This document shows positions 54,691 to 64,000 of a DNA stretch of 64,000 nucleotides, in pieces. The stretch comes from Synanceia verrucosa. Its lineage: Eukaryota > Chordata > Actinopteri > Perciformes > Synanceiidae. A program made the translations under genes and the position numbers. The notes under the pieces are model-generated. The model saw only the letters and a list, made by a program, of their open reading frames with translations. It was not told where the DNA came from and did no database searches. The stretch covers positions 15,182,406 through 15,246,405 of the forward strand of contig CM056550.1 in assembly GCA_029721515.1 (NCBI GenBank). Reading direction: 5' to 3'. The number at the start of each line of letters is the position of its first letter. Positions within the stretch are counted from its first letter, which is position 1.

Positions 54691-55971
54691 GGTGGGGACG
54701 AAGTACCGGGCCTGGGGATGCCCCTCCAAATCAAGAAGAGTCAAACTTAGCCTCCAATCACTCACAGGCCTTCATGGAGTCGGTGCAGGAGACGACCTGG
54801 AGAAAGAGGGGTCACGTTTCTGGAAACCCCTGAAGGGAACGCCCCTGTGGTTTCTAACCTTGTAGCTGTGTGTGTGCACATCATCACTCACCAAAACCTG
54901 GCTCACATATGTTTTGGGCATTCGCTTTCATTACCACCAATGGATGACACCGTTCTCTACTCTCCTGCCTGAAACGTCCAAGAGATATTTAGATGGATAA
55001 AAATACTTATTTTCCCCACAGAAAGGGGATGTCCCTGAAGTCAACACCAGCCCCACCCTGCCTCTGCCACAATCTGGGCCACACACAGAGACCTGTAGAA
55101 ACTGTGAGAACCATTTATTGAGCCAGGTCTTATGCGTTTTTTTATTTTGATTTTTGATTATTTGTGTTGTTTTCAGGTCAGAAAGTCAGCTACTGAATGG
55201 CCTGAGGCGAGAACAGAGGCTGGCAGCAAGAGGAACATAGTTGTGTATATTTTGATTTTCTTCTGAACAATGTTGCCAGCTGGACTTTATTTTGTTAATA
55301 GTACTTGAAGTTTTTTTCTGTCTTTTATTTTGTTATGATTTTGGAGTTTGGGGTTTTTTGTCTTAATGTACTTATTTTTGCATTTACATTTAATGGTGGA
55401 TGTGTGGGCAACTTAATTTGTGTCATTTGATAAAGGTGATTATATTCATATAGTGTGTGCAGAGCTATTCAAATAGAAGTATAAGTATATAGAAGAAGGG
55501 TTGTGATTTTTTTTTTTTGAGAGAGAGAGATCTCACTACAGTACTGATGTTGGTCATTTTTTTGTCAGAAGATTTCCACAGCTGCAGTCATTTCTGATTC
55601 AACCATTACAGAACCAAAATCTGATTTATCATCAACAATATAATTTATATTAGATCTCCATTTCTTCAGAGTAGCAGTGTAAAATGAATCTGAAGCTGAA
55701 TCTGCTTGTTTATTCATTGCTAGCTCAGACAGTTATGAGGTGATTTGATACCAACTTGTTGTTAAAGTAAAATTAAATGGACATGCTGCAGCTTTAAACA
55801 GTAATGCACTATTAGCATTGTTTTATTTAAGTACAGAACTCCTAACTACTGTATCTTAATATCCTTCTACTACACAGAACCCTTTCTTTAACTGTCCAGT
55901 TGGTAAACCTGCCTGTAGCTTACATCAGTCAGGAAAGCACAGTGGTTAGCGTGGAGCTAAAGTCGCAAGCT

Positions 55972-56448
55972 TTAACTCTTTGAGTGCCAGCCGTTTTATA
56001 AAACAGGAAGTACCTTGTTCCAGTGTTTTTGTCCATTTTGAGTCATATTTTTAGACCCACAGAATATTTAGTACTATGACTCTAAAAACACTGAATATCT
56101 CAAATGAAAGAAGAGACTCTCTATTTCATCATGAAAAAAATGTTTGTTTTTACCTTGTTCCATTCTTGTTTTATCAGAGGTAGAGTAGAGGACACTTTCA
56201 CCAAAATCAACACTTTTTCTCCACATTCTGTTTGTTTTGCTCTATAATCTTGTTCGTCTCCACTTCCTGTTTTGATCTCTGTGGTGTATACCGTCTCTTT
56301 ATGCTCCGACCACATCTCCCAGAAGCCCCAAAATTACTCACAGGCTGTGTGAGAGTGCGATCGGTCGTAAAAACACTTTGACGTATTATTACGCAAGCAT
56401 TGGATTTTAAAAGACTTTGAGATACATTAATGGCACTCCAAGAGTTAA
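55972..56448. mobile_element. TTAA MITE family P, copy 4 (complete)
   Basis: It is bounded by TTAACTCTTTGAGTGCCA and TGGCACTCCAAGAGTTAA, inverted ends 18 bp long with one mismatch, including TTAA at both tips. The body matches copies 1-3. At 477 bp there is no coding capacity. It is the reference copy for this family, which is represented four times in 64 kb. Confidence 0.9.
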
Positions 56449-59400
56449 TGTTTTAGTAGAGACCTACCACAGTAACCAGAGTTACCACAGTACCAACAAA
56501 ACAGTTCTTTCCATATTAAAACAAATAACGATAACAAGCCTTTGCAGAAATGTGGGGATTATCATTGTGAATATTTCTGTAATGTTGAACAGAAACGACA
56601 AAGCTGTCGGATGAAAAATGTCAATCATCGAGAAATGCTAAATGAGAAACAAGTTAGTGTGAGTGTAAGTAAGCTGCAGGCTATGTTGTATAAAAGAGAA
56701 ACCTTACTGGTATGATAGGGTACACTCTCACATGTTATTCTCACTGTCCAACTCAACCACATTTGACTTTTTGCTGTTTGGATGCAGCTGCTGTCAGGGG
56801 TGGAGGCATCAGAGAGAGCGAGAGAGAGAGACAACAACAGACCAACATTGGCCTCATGTTTTCTGCCTAACTGTGCAGTTTATTTAGATGCATCACCTCC
56901 ATAAAGTCAAAGGTGTCGCTGCAGCAGTGTTTCTGTCTGCTGTATTTATACCCAGAGGAGGAGCTCCTCCTCACCTTAGAGGAGTCTAGAGGATGCCATC
57001 AGGTTTAAACACTTACTCACTATTGAGCTGTAGTCAGTTAATACATTTATAAAATATATTCAGATAATCCATTAGGAAATTAGGAAATATGGTTTGTTTT
57101 TTAATCACTGAAATTCAGTTAATGCATTAATTGAATATAATGGAACTCAGACAATACGGCACACTTGAGACTCCGTACTTCAGCAATTTGTAGCATCAGC
57201 CTTTGATTTCTGTTATTGAAAAGAGGTTGTACTCAATATCAAGCAGGTTTTTTTTCTCAGTCCAAATGCGAAAAAAAAAGTTAAATATTTTATGAGGGCT
57301 ACATGCAAAGCATTCATGTCTTTTATTTTTTTTTAATTTTTATTATTGTTTAGGCTGTTCTCATGTCAGAGCCATATGTATGCAAGCTAGTTTATGATTC
57401 ACCTGAGCCACAGAATAACAGGTTTATAATGTTAATAATGGAACATGAACAATGCACTGCTTTTCCAATATTCTCAGAGGGCAGCATTGGCATAACATGA
57501 CAGGATCTAAAAGTGGCATGAATATATAGATTCTATACATATATAAATATATATATATATATATACACACACACATATACATATTGTTCATGACTATGAT
57601 GGTATGGAGTTGGAAATTCTTGCTCGGCTGCAGAGAAGTCGAGAGTCCTTTCATTCTTCTTATAGCTAGATCTTTGCAGCTGTTTATCTACTACCTCCTG
57701 ATGCTAGCCACGTTTAGCTAAAACAAGAGTGCGAACATAGACTACAGCAATGTGTTAGCATATGCAAATAAAAAATGATTACCTAAAAATGATCCACTTG
57801 AAGACTTGACACCAAACATGAAGAATTTTATCACAGCACACAAGCTAGTCTTCTAATTTGAATGATATGCAATAATAATAGATCCCATATTATTTTGCTA
57901 TGTTAAATAAAACTTATAGCAACCTCAAATGTCATGATCACTACATTAATATAATTAACATATGAGATAATTTAACAAAACGGTATTAAGTAAGTGTGTT
58001 TTTTTTGTGATGCAGAATACTCACTGTATGGCCAAAGGCTGTATTAAAATGCAGAACAGATTTAAACTTCTCAGTGATGGTAAAAGATCCATAAGTTCTC
58101 TCTCTACCAGTAAGGTTCATGATTAGATTCTCAGGAAGTGTCTTTTTTTTCTTTTGGGTTGTAAGGGTCATAACTATAAGTATGAATCATGTGCATCTCT
58201 TCTATGGAAGCTAATAAGTACAGAGTAGAAACCTTTGAAGCAGCTGGAATAGTTCTTGTGAAATGTGACCACTATTTAATGCGTAATATAAAGTAGTAAA
58301 TACCACTGAATTTTGATTTTATTCCCGTAGCTAATTTCAAGTGGTGCAATAGGAAACAATTTTAAATCATTGTGTAAATTTTCAATTTCATGTTTTCTAA
58401 TGTTCGCAAATTCTGGTCAGTTTGGGTCAATTCCCCATTCCTTACTTTTTGAATACTGAATTTTCTTCTTTCAATTTGAAATGAACCAAAAACAAAACAA
58501 GAATTCAAATCAGAGAAATTCAAAAGGATGTAATATGTTAGTACTATAAATTAGGTGGTATTTAAATATTGCCGCAGTATTGGATAGTGGTAACATTTCA
58601 CAGTTGGGTGTTGATTTGCTTTCAATATACTTCTTATTGGTGCTTTCATTTGCTTCCATGCTATTCAAGCAACAAAGGTCTTATCTCACTAACCATTTTG
58701 TGTATTTTTGTCCACATTTTGCAACTTTTTTGTGTTCAGTTCTATATTTGAGTAACGACACAACATGTGGCTGTTTGTTGCATTTTTTGTAATTTAATTA
58801 GCTTTTTGTGGCTTCCTGTTTTTTGATTCCTTAACCAGGTGTGAGATTTGTCTCTCCCGATCAGATTGGATACAAAGCTCGAAGCCTCTAAGACCGATTG
58901 AGCAATAAATGACAGTGTCTCACAATCATTTTGAGCAGATAGATTTCAGGTTAGGATCTGTCGCAGGAGCTATTTTCCTCTGAATCTGGAGGCAGGAAGA
59001 TGCATTAAAACTTTTCATGACCAAACTGCATTAATATCTTAGTAAATGGACAAAGAAAAAAGACTGTTCTGTGGACTAACTGCTGCTACCCTACTCTAAA
59101 TTTATCCTAAATAATCAAATGCACAATCAACACTGTTTTGGATATTCTGTTTCTCACCTTTCCTTGTAGATATGAAACTTCCTTGTCTTACCTTGATCCC
59201 TAAATCTAAAAATGGAATGAGTTTGACCTCCATCCACAGGTAACCAAGTATTTAAAGTGTTTGGGCATCATAGCTGGAGATGGGAGCAGTGAGTAGATTT
59301 GGGATTTGGGTGCACTGATCAACTGAATGCATGTAGAACAGAACACGGTGTGCTGATGTCGTACTGAGCTTGTATTTTTTGTTTTTGTGACCGTCATTGG

Positions 59401-59914
59401 TTGTTCTTCAGTCTGTATTTTTCCTCTTCCGCTGTTTTCAGAAAATGTCAAAAAAAAAATTCAGAAAAAGAAAGAATATACATAGAATGTTGGGCATGAT
59501 AAGAATACTTGTTCAAAATTCACACTTTTAAGTAAAGATAAGACATAGTCATAATTAAAATTTGGATAAGGCAAAATTCCAACAGTCAAAAATTGTCTCT
59601 ACTTCAAATGTTTCACTTACCTTAATTGTAACTTTATGACACGGTACATCATACTGTTTACTCACTAGGATAAATTTGATGTCTAAATGTTCCAAAGTAT
59701 GTCATCTTAAACAACATTTTTGACTTTCTATCTCAGAATTTTGGCTTGTCTTTTTCCTTTCCTTGGCGCTGATGGTCTCCCATAGGAAGGACTGCTGTGG
59801 TTGCAGAGTCCTGGTTCTGGTTCTGCCAGATGTGGGCAGTGGTGAGGAGCAGAAAGGAGTTTGATGTTTTTTTTATTTTCTTGGATACTAACACGGGTCT
59901 TTTGTATGTGATAT

Positions 59915-59930
59915 CCCCCCCCCCCCCCCC
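59915..59930. repeat. Poly-C run of about 16
   Basis: An uninterrupted C run lies within AT-rich sequence downstream of mbtd1. Its length may be affected by assembly error. Confidence 0.8.
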
Positions 59931-60363
59931 ATTATATTAAACCATTATATTGTGGTGCTATATATATTTGATAACAATGACTTAATGTATTGGGATTACT
60001 ATTGTCTGAAAAATAATTGTGAGTTGAGAGGGTAATGGTGCAAAATTTATTTTGGATACAAATGAAAAAAAAATCTATGTTAATAATTATAAATCTATTG
60101 ATATTAACACTGACCCCTTGAGGTACATTATTAGATTGCAGTTTAAAGTTTGTACATCTTTTTGATAGTGTATACCATTTTCCTTTCATATGGTAAATTT
60201 GTGCTGTGATCAAGCTTTGATAGACTTTGTAAATAAAGCCAAATGTTTGGATCATAATATTGGTTGTAATGGATGGCTTCTTTGTTTACAAGCATTGCAA
60301 ACTGTTTCCGCATGGCTGTGGAAGTTCATCTGGTGATTTTTGTAAGATCTGAATTTTACACTG

Positions 60364-60369
60364 AATAAA
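60364..60369 (+). terminator. Possible distal polyadenylation signal of mbtd1
   Basis: AATAAA in CACTGAATAAAAATGCG is followed about 30 bases later by the GT-rich GTGGGAATGTGTTTTTC, the arrangement of a cleavage and polyadenylation site. A second AATAAA lies at 60232-60237. Confidence 0.45.
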
Positions 60370-60776
60370 AATGCGTATGACTTAAAACACGGTGGGAATG
60401 TGTTTTTCAGCATCTCTCAAAGGCATCTTGACTTTATTCCTGACAAAACATGACTGAGGCATAATTTATGTCATGAAAAATCCAAGTGTAGTATTGTAAA
60501 GTTTATGTCATACAGATGTATAATATTTAATATAAGTTATGAAAAGTAACTGTAATATGGCATAGTTTATTGAATGTGTCACTGGAAACTGAATTTGAAT
60601 AATTTATATTTAAATTCAAATTAGTCAACTTAAATAATTGCATTGACAAGCTGATTCTGAATAGCATGATTTGATATTGAATTTATTGTTTATATCTGAA
60701 TTCCAACAAACTTGAAACTAATACTATAAAACTGAATTCAGTTGCTCTGAAAACTTAACTATTCCTGTTCTCACAT

Positions 60777-60833
60777 TTTGCATTTTACTACTGTTCCGCT
60801 AGTTGACCTAGCGGAACAGTAGTAAAATGCAAA
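60777..60833. repeat. Perfect 26-bp inverted repeat with 5-base loop
   Basis: Arms 60777-60802 and 60808-60833 are exact reverse complements with a 5-base loop, TTGAC. The stem reads TTTGCATTTTACTACTGTTC and on to CGCTAG. It lies 43 bases before the Tc1 element at 60876. The stem is shorter than a usual pre-microRNA, so a fold-back relic is equally possible. Confidence 0.93.
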
Positions 60834-60875
60834 TAGAAAAATAGAACCTAAAATAGAACGCTTGAGTGCCATATA

Positions 60876-62484
60876 CAGTCATGGAAAAAATTATTAGACC
60901 ACCCTTGTTTTCTTCAATTTCTTGTTCATTCTAATATCTGGTACCACTAAACGTATAATACAATGAACACAACAAAAAATGCAGCTGGTCACATAATACT
61001 TTATGTCCTATTTGACATTCTTAAGCTTAATTGATTCCCAGGGTATATAAGAGGCCATTTCATGTCACAAGCAGCACTGCACATGCAAAGGCCTAGAGTG
61101 GTTTCCTGCTTACATTCAAGCCGTAGCACAACTCAGAAGTTGTCAGCTCTCACATAATGCCTAAAACAAAAGAATTATGTGAAGCAACAAAGGCAGCCAT
61201 CTTGGCACTGCTGGAAATTGGCATGAGTGAGAGACAGGTAGCGAAAAAACTGAAGATCTCCAAGACAGCCGTTCATTACAACAAAAAAAAACAAGCTGAA
61301 CATGGCACTACCAAATTGCTACCTGGCCGTGGCAGGAAACGCGTCTTTCTACCCCACGAGATGACCGTGCACTCATCCGTTCCTGTGTCAGGAATCGTCG
61401 TCAGACCTCCAGGGACCTTAAAAATGAGTGGGCACTGTCGAGAAATGTGACTTGCTCGGCAAGGACAGTTCGAAATCGACTTGTTGAAGCTGGTTTGAAG
61501 TCACACAGAGCACGCAAGAAGCCCTTCATCAATGAAAGGCAGAGGAAGGCCCGGTTACTCTTTGCTCGAGACCACAAGGATTGGACTGTTGATGATTGGG
61601 CTAAGGTTCTCTTCAGTGATGAATCCAATTTTGAATTGATGCCCACTCCAGCCAACTTACTGGTTAGGAGGAAGCCTGGAGAAGCTTACAACCCAGACTG
61701 TCTTGCCCCTACAGTAAAACATGGGGTGGATCAGTCATGATCTGGGGTTGTTTCAGTCTGAGTGGAACAGGGCAAATGCAATTGTGTGAAGGCTGAATGA
61801 ACCAGGTCAAGTACAGGACTACCCTTGAAAACAGTCTTCTTCCATCAGCTGGAAAACTCTTTCCTGCCTCGAATGACTGGATTTTCCAACAAGACAATGC
61901 CCCTTGCCACACGGCAAGGTTAGTTAAAGCCTGGATGGAGAACCACAACATTCGCACCATGCCTTGGCCTGCTCAATCACCAGATCTTAATCCAATTGAA
62001 AACCTGTGGAAAATCATCAAACTCAAAATGGAGAACCACAAGCCCAAAAACAAAGAAAATTTGTTTGAATTTGTCCAACAGGAATGGGCTGCTGTGACAG
62101 CAGAACAATGTCAGAAGCTGGTGGAGAGCATGCCAAGACGCATGGCTGCAGTCATCAAAAACAATGGTTATGCAATCAAGTATTAACTCTTGTGTGTATC
62201 ATGTGTTCAAAGCAAACAGAAAAGAAAACATGGAATGCTTAAAAGTAGTGTTTTTGGCGGTACAATGCCATAGCTATTGATGTAAGAATTTAAGTAATTT
62301 TGGTTATTATCAAGAAAACCATGGAAAATGAATAATCCTTAGTTCTTAAATTAAACTCTCATGAGCTATTTTTGTTGTTATCATTATAATTGTCCAAACA
62401 AATGTACCTTTAGTTGAGCCAGGCATTAAAATTAACAAGAAATTGAAGAAAACAAGGGTGGTCTAATAATTTTTTTCATGACTG
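60876..62484 (+). mobile_element. Full-length Tc1-like transposon with frameshifted transposase
   Basis: The element is 1,609 bp between TA duplications (60874-60875 and 62485-62486). Its ends are CAGTCATGGAAAAAATTATT and the inverted AATAATTTTTTTCATGACTG. On the + strand, 61157-61450 encodes the N-terminal helix-turn-helix (MPKTKELCEATKAAI, SERQVAKKLKISKTAVHYN). 61447-61740 encodes RNRLVEAGLKSHRARKKPF and FSDESNF (first catalytic D). 61797-62186 encodes FQQDNAPCHTAR (second D) and SPDLNPIENLW (E), a DD34E triad. At least two frameshifts separate these, so this copy is inactive but recently so. Confidence 0.95.
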
Positions 62485-64000
62485 TATATGATGGTCTCTC
62501 TCTCTCTCTTTCATTGTTAATTGCCTTTTTCTCACCATTTTTGTAGCAACACGCTACTTTCTGCAGTACAATACTGTCCACCTGATGGTCATGAGGGTCT
62601 GGTACCACTGTGTTCCACCACTGCTTTTATGCAGACAGAGGGGGTTGTAAGTAGTCAAGAAAAGTTGATCGGAATTATTAGCGCCAGCTTTCAAGGCTGA
62701 TTAAACCTTCATTGCTGCAAAACAGCTTTAAATTGTTCACCCATTTCATGTTCCCTGAAAAAGGCCTTTTTGTATGTTATGGCTGTGGGCCGCTAGGTCT
62801 ATCTCCCTTCCTGCTGTGCGTGTACGTGCGTACGTGCGTGCGTGCGCGATTTCCTTTGTGTTTCAGTTCATCCCCGTGTGCTAAGCAGAGCATCCCATCA
62901 GCTAATTTACAATCACCTGCACCTGCGGAGATGACGACAACTGCTTGGGAACGGGGCTCAGCCAATCTGAGTGACAGCAGGATGAAGCAGGAGATAGTAA
63001 ACTGGAGTGCCCTGCAGTCACCGGCAGACACCTCCTTAGACCTTTGTCAGACCTTTTCGTGTAAAGTAACAGTACGTGTGTGTGCATATGCTGTGTATGT
63101 GTGCCGCTCAGATTTGGGCCTAGGTAAGCTGTACCACATTTACCACTTTTAGTTCTTGTTTGTATAGACACCTTAGGTAAGGGGCTGATCAGTTGTATTT
63201 GGTTTTAGAGTAGTTTGTATTTCGTTTTTTTTTGTTTTGTTTTTTTTGGTCAGCACTTATTCCCATCGTTAAACACCACAAGATGGAAGGTGTCAACTAT
63301 TTATGGGATTGGTGCATTTTTCTCTTGCAGAAAAGTATTGTTATATTTTTGTGCATGTGTGTGACCGTCACCGCACCCTCTCTGGAGACTAAGCGGTCTT
63401 TCTTTATTTGATTTTCTTATAGTGAGCCAGAGAGGAAAGTGCTACACCTTAGTGAATTGAGGGGGAAACAGATGATAGACAGGGTGAGAGAGTATGGGTA
63501 GGAAAGAGTACAAACAGGCAGTGTCATTAGGAATCAAGAATGTGAGAAGCTGCATGATTCCCAGTAACCAATGTCTCAAGAATAAGGAGAGAAGAAAAGT
63601 AATAATAATAATGATTAAATTATTAAAGTAAATAAACAGAGAAATCAAAAATAATTAAAAAAATCAAACCCTACAGTGAGTAGGGCACCGAGGGGCGCAG
63701 GAGAAATGTAGGAATACATAGAGAAAATGATTTTAGTGTAACGCCTGAAGAGTGATTTAGCCCATTCTGGCGAGTCCCATCAGTACTCAACAATGGGACG
63801 CGACAGACGTTCGTACACCCTGAGCCAACATGCATAAGTGATTAGCACCAAAGCCCAGAGCAGCTACAATGACTGAGCAGGGGCCCGCTGGCCGAGCCAC
63901 CGTCCTACCCGTGTGGCAGAAACTTCCAGGAGGGATCACCCAGAGAGCCAACCGGGACCAGAGAGAAACACACAAACCCAGGGACCAAGAAGAGGCACAG
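62485..64000. other. Downstream flank, no gene recognised
   Basis: 62818-62848 is a short CGTG/TACG repeat. A 146-codon ORF at 62712-63152 has no recognised similarity and runs through that repeat. From about 63650 the sequence becomes GC-richer (CGAGGGGCGCAGGAG, GGGCCCGCTGGCCGAGCC) and may be the edge of another element whose rest is outside the window. Confidence 0.35.

Larger units (their letters stand above)
54691..60390 (+). other. Presumed mbtd1 3' UTR and downstream sequence
   Basis: No gene is seen. The region is AT-rich with a complete P-family MITE (55972-56448), a short (TA)n/(CA)n tract near 57540-57570 and a run of 16 C near 59915. AATAAA signals at 60232 and 60364 fit distal cleavage sites. 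Whether transcription really extends 5.7 kb cannot be told from sequence. Confidence 0.4.

Noticed and set aside
62712..63152. 146-codon ORF near the right end
   Set aside because: It crosses a simple CGTG/TACG repeat, has a composition like random sequence and has no recognisable domain.

Overview
This window comes from a vertebrate nuclear genome, almost certainly a teleost fish. The genes are split into many short exons with GT-AG introns. The introns are full of typical fish repeats: Tc1-like transposons, hAT and TTAA-type MITEs, and a tRNA-headed SINE with a GGATGGATGG tail. The encoded proteins align closely with three vertebrate proteins. No bacterial, organellar or viral gene was recognised. 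I cannot name the species.

Three protein-coding genes lie head to tail on the + strand. (1) 5481-16878 is the 3' half of tmem94, an ER P-type-ATPase-like protein (16 exons, about 660 C-terminal residues); its 5' exons must lie before position 1. (2) 23900-36517 is a complete tdrkh coding sequence (12 coding exons, 555 aa), the mitochondrially anchored KH/Tudor scaffold of piRNA biogenesis, with a probable non-coding first exon near 20240-20328. (3) 38749-54690 is a complete mbtd1 (17 exons, 702 aa), the four-MBT-repeat reader subunit of the TIP60/NuA4 complex. Splice phases close across every junction of all three models. The genes have no obvious shared pathway. From memory the human orthologues are not all neighbours (TMEM94 and MBTD1 on chromosome 17, TDRKH on chromosome 1).

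Layout: 1-3787 is a 62-bp-unit satellite inside a tmem94 intron. 3788-5480 is degenerate transposon sequence, a perfect hairpin and a SINE. 5481-19215 is tmem94 plus its 3' UTR. 19216-20230 is intergenic with a SINE. 20240-37130 is tdrkh, with two Tc1 elements and nested MITEs in its introns. 37131-38550 is intergenic repeats. 38550-60390 is mbtd1 with a long presumed 3' UTR. 60876-62484 is a nearly complete but frameshifted Tc1 element, and 62485-64000 holds nothing I recognise.

The most informative non-genic results are as follows. Several insertions can be read to the base: hAT elements with exact or near-exact 8-bp target duplications and SINEs with 11-12 bp duplications. Paralogous MITE copies act as empty sites and reveal nested insertions. 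Remains of a BED zinc finger lie inside two hAT elements. The satellite unit is an internal dimer that resembles a sequence just downstream. Tdrkh has a first KH domain without a GXXG loop, and mbtd1 has an in-frame basic cassette exon. I did not find a convincing wholly new biological system.
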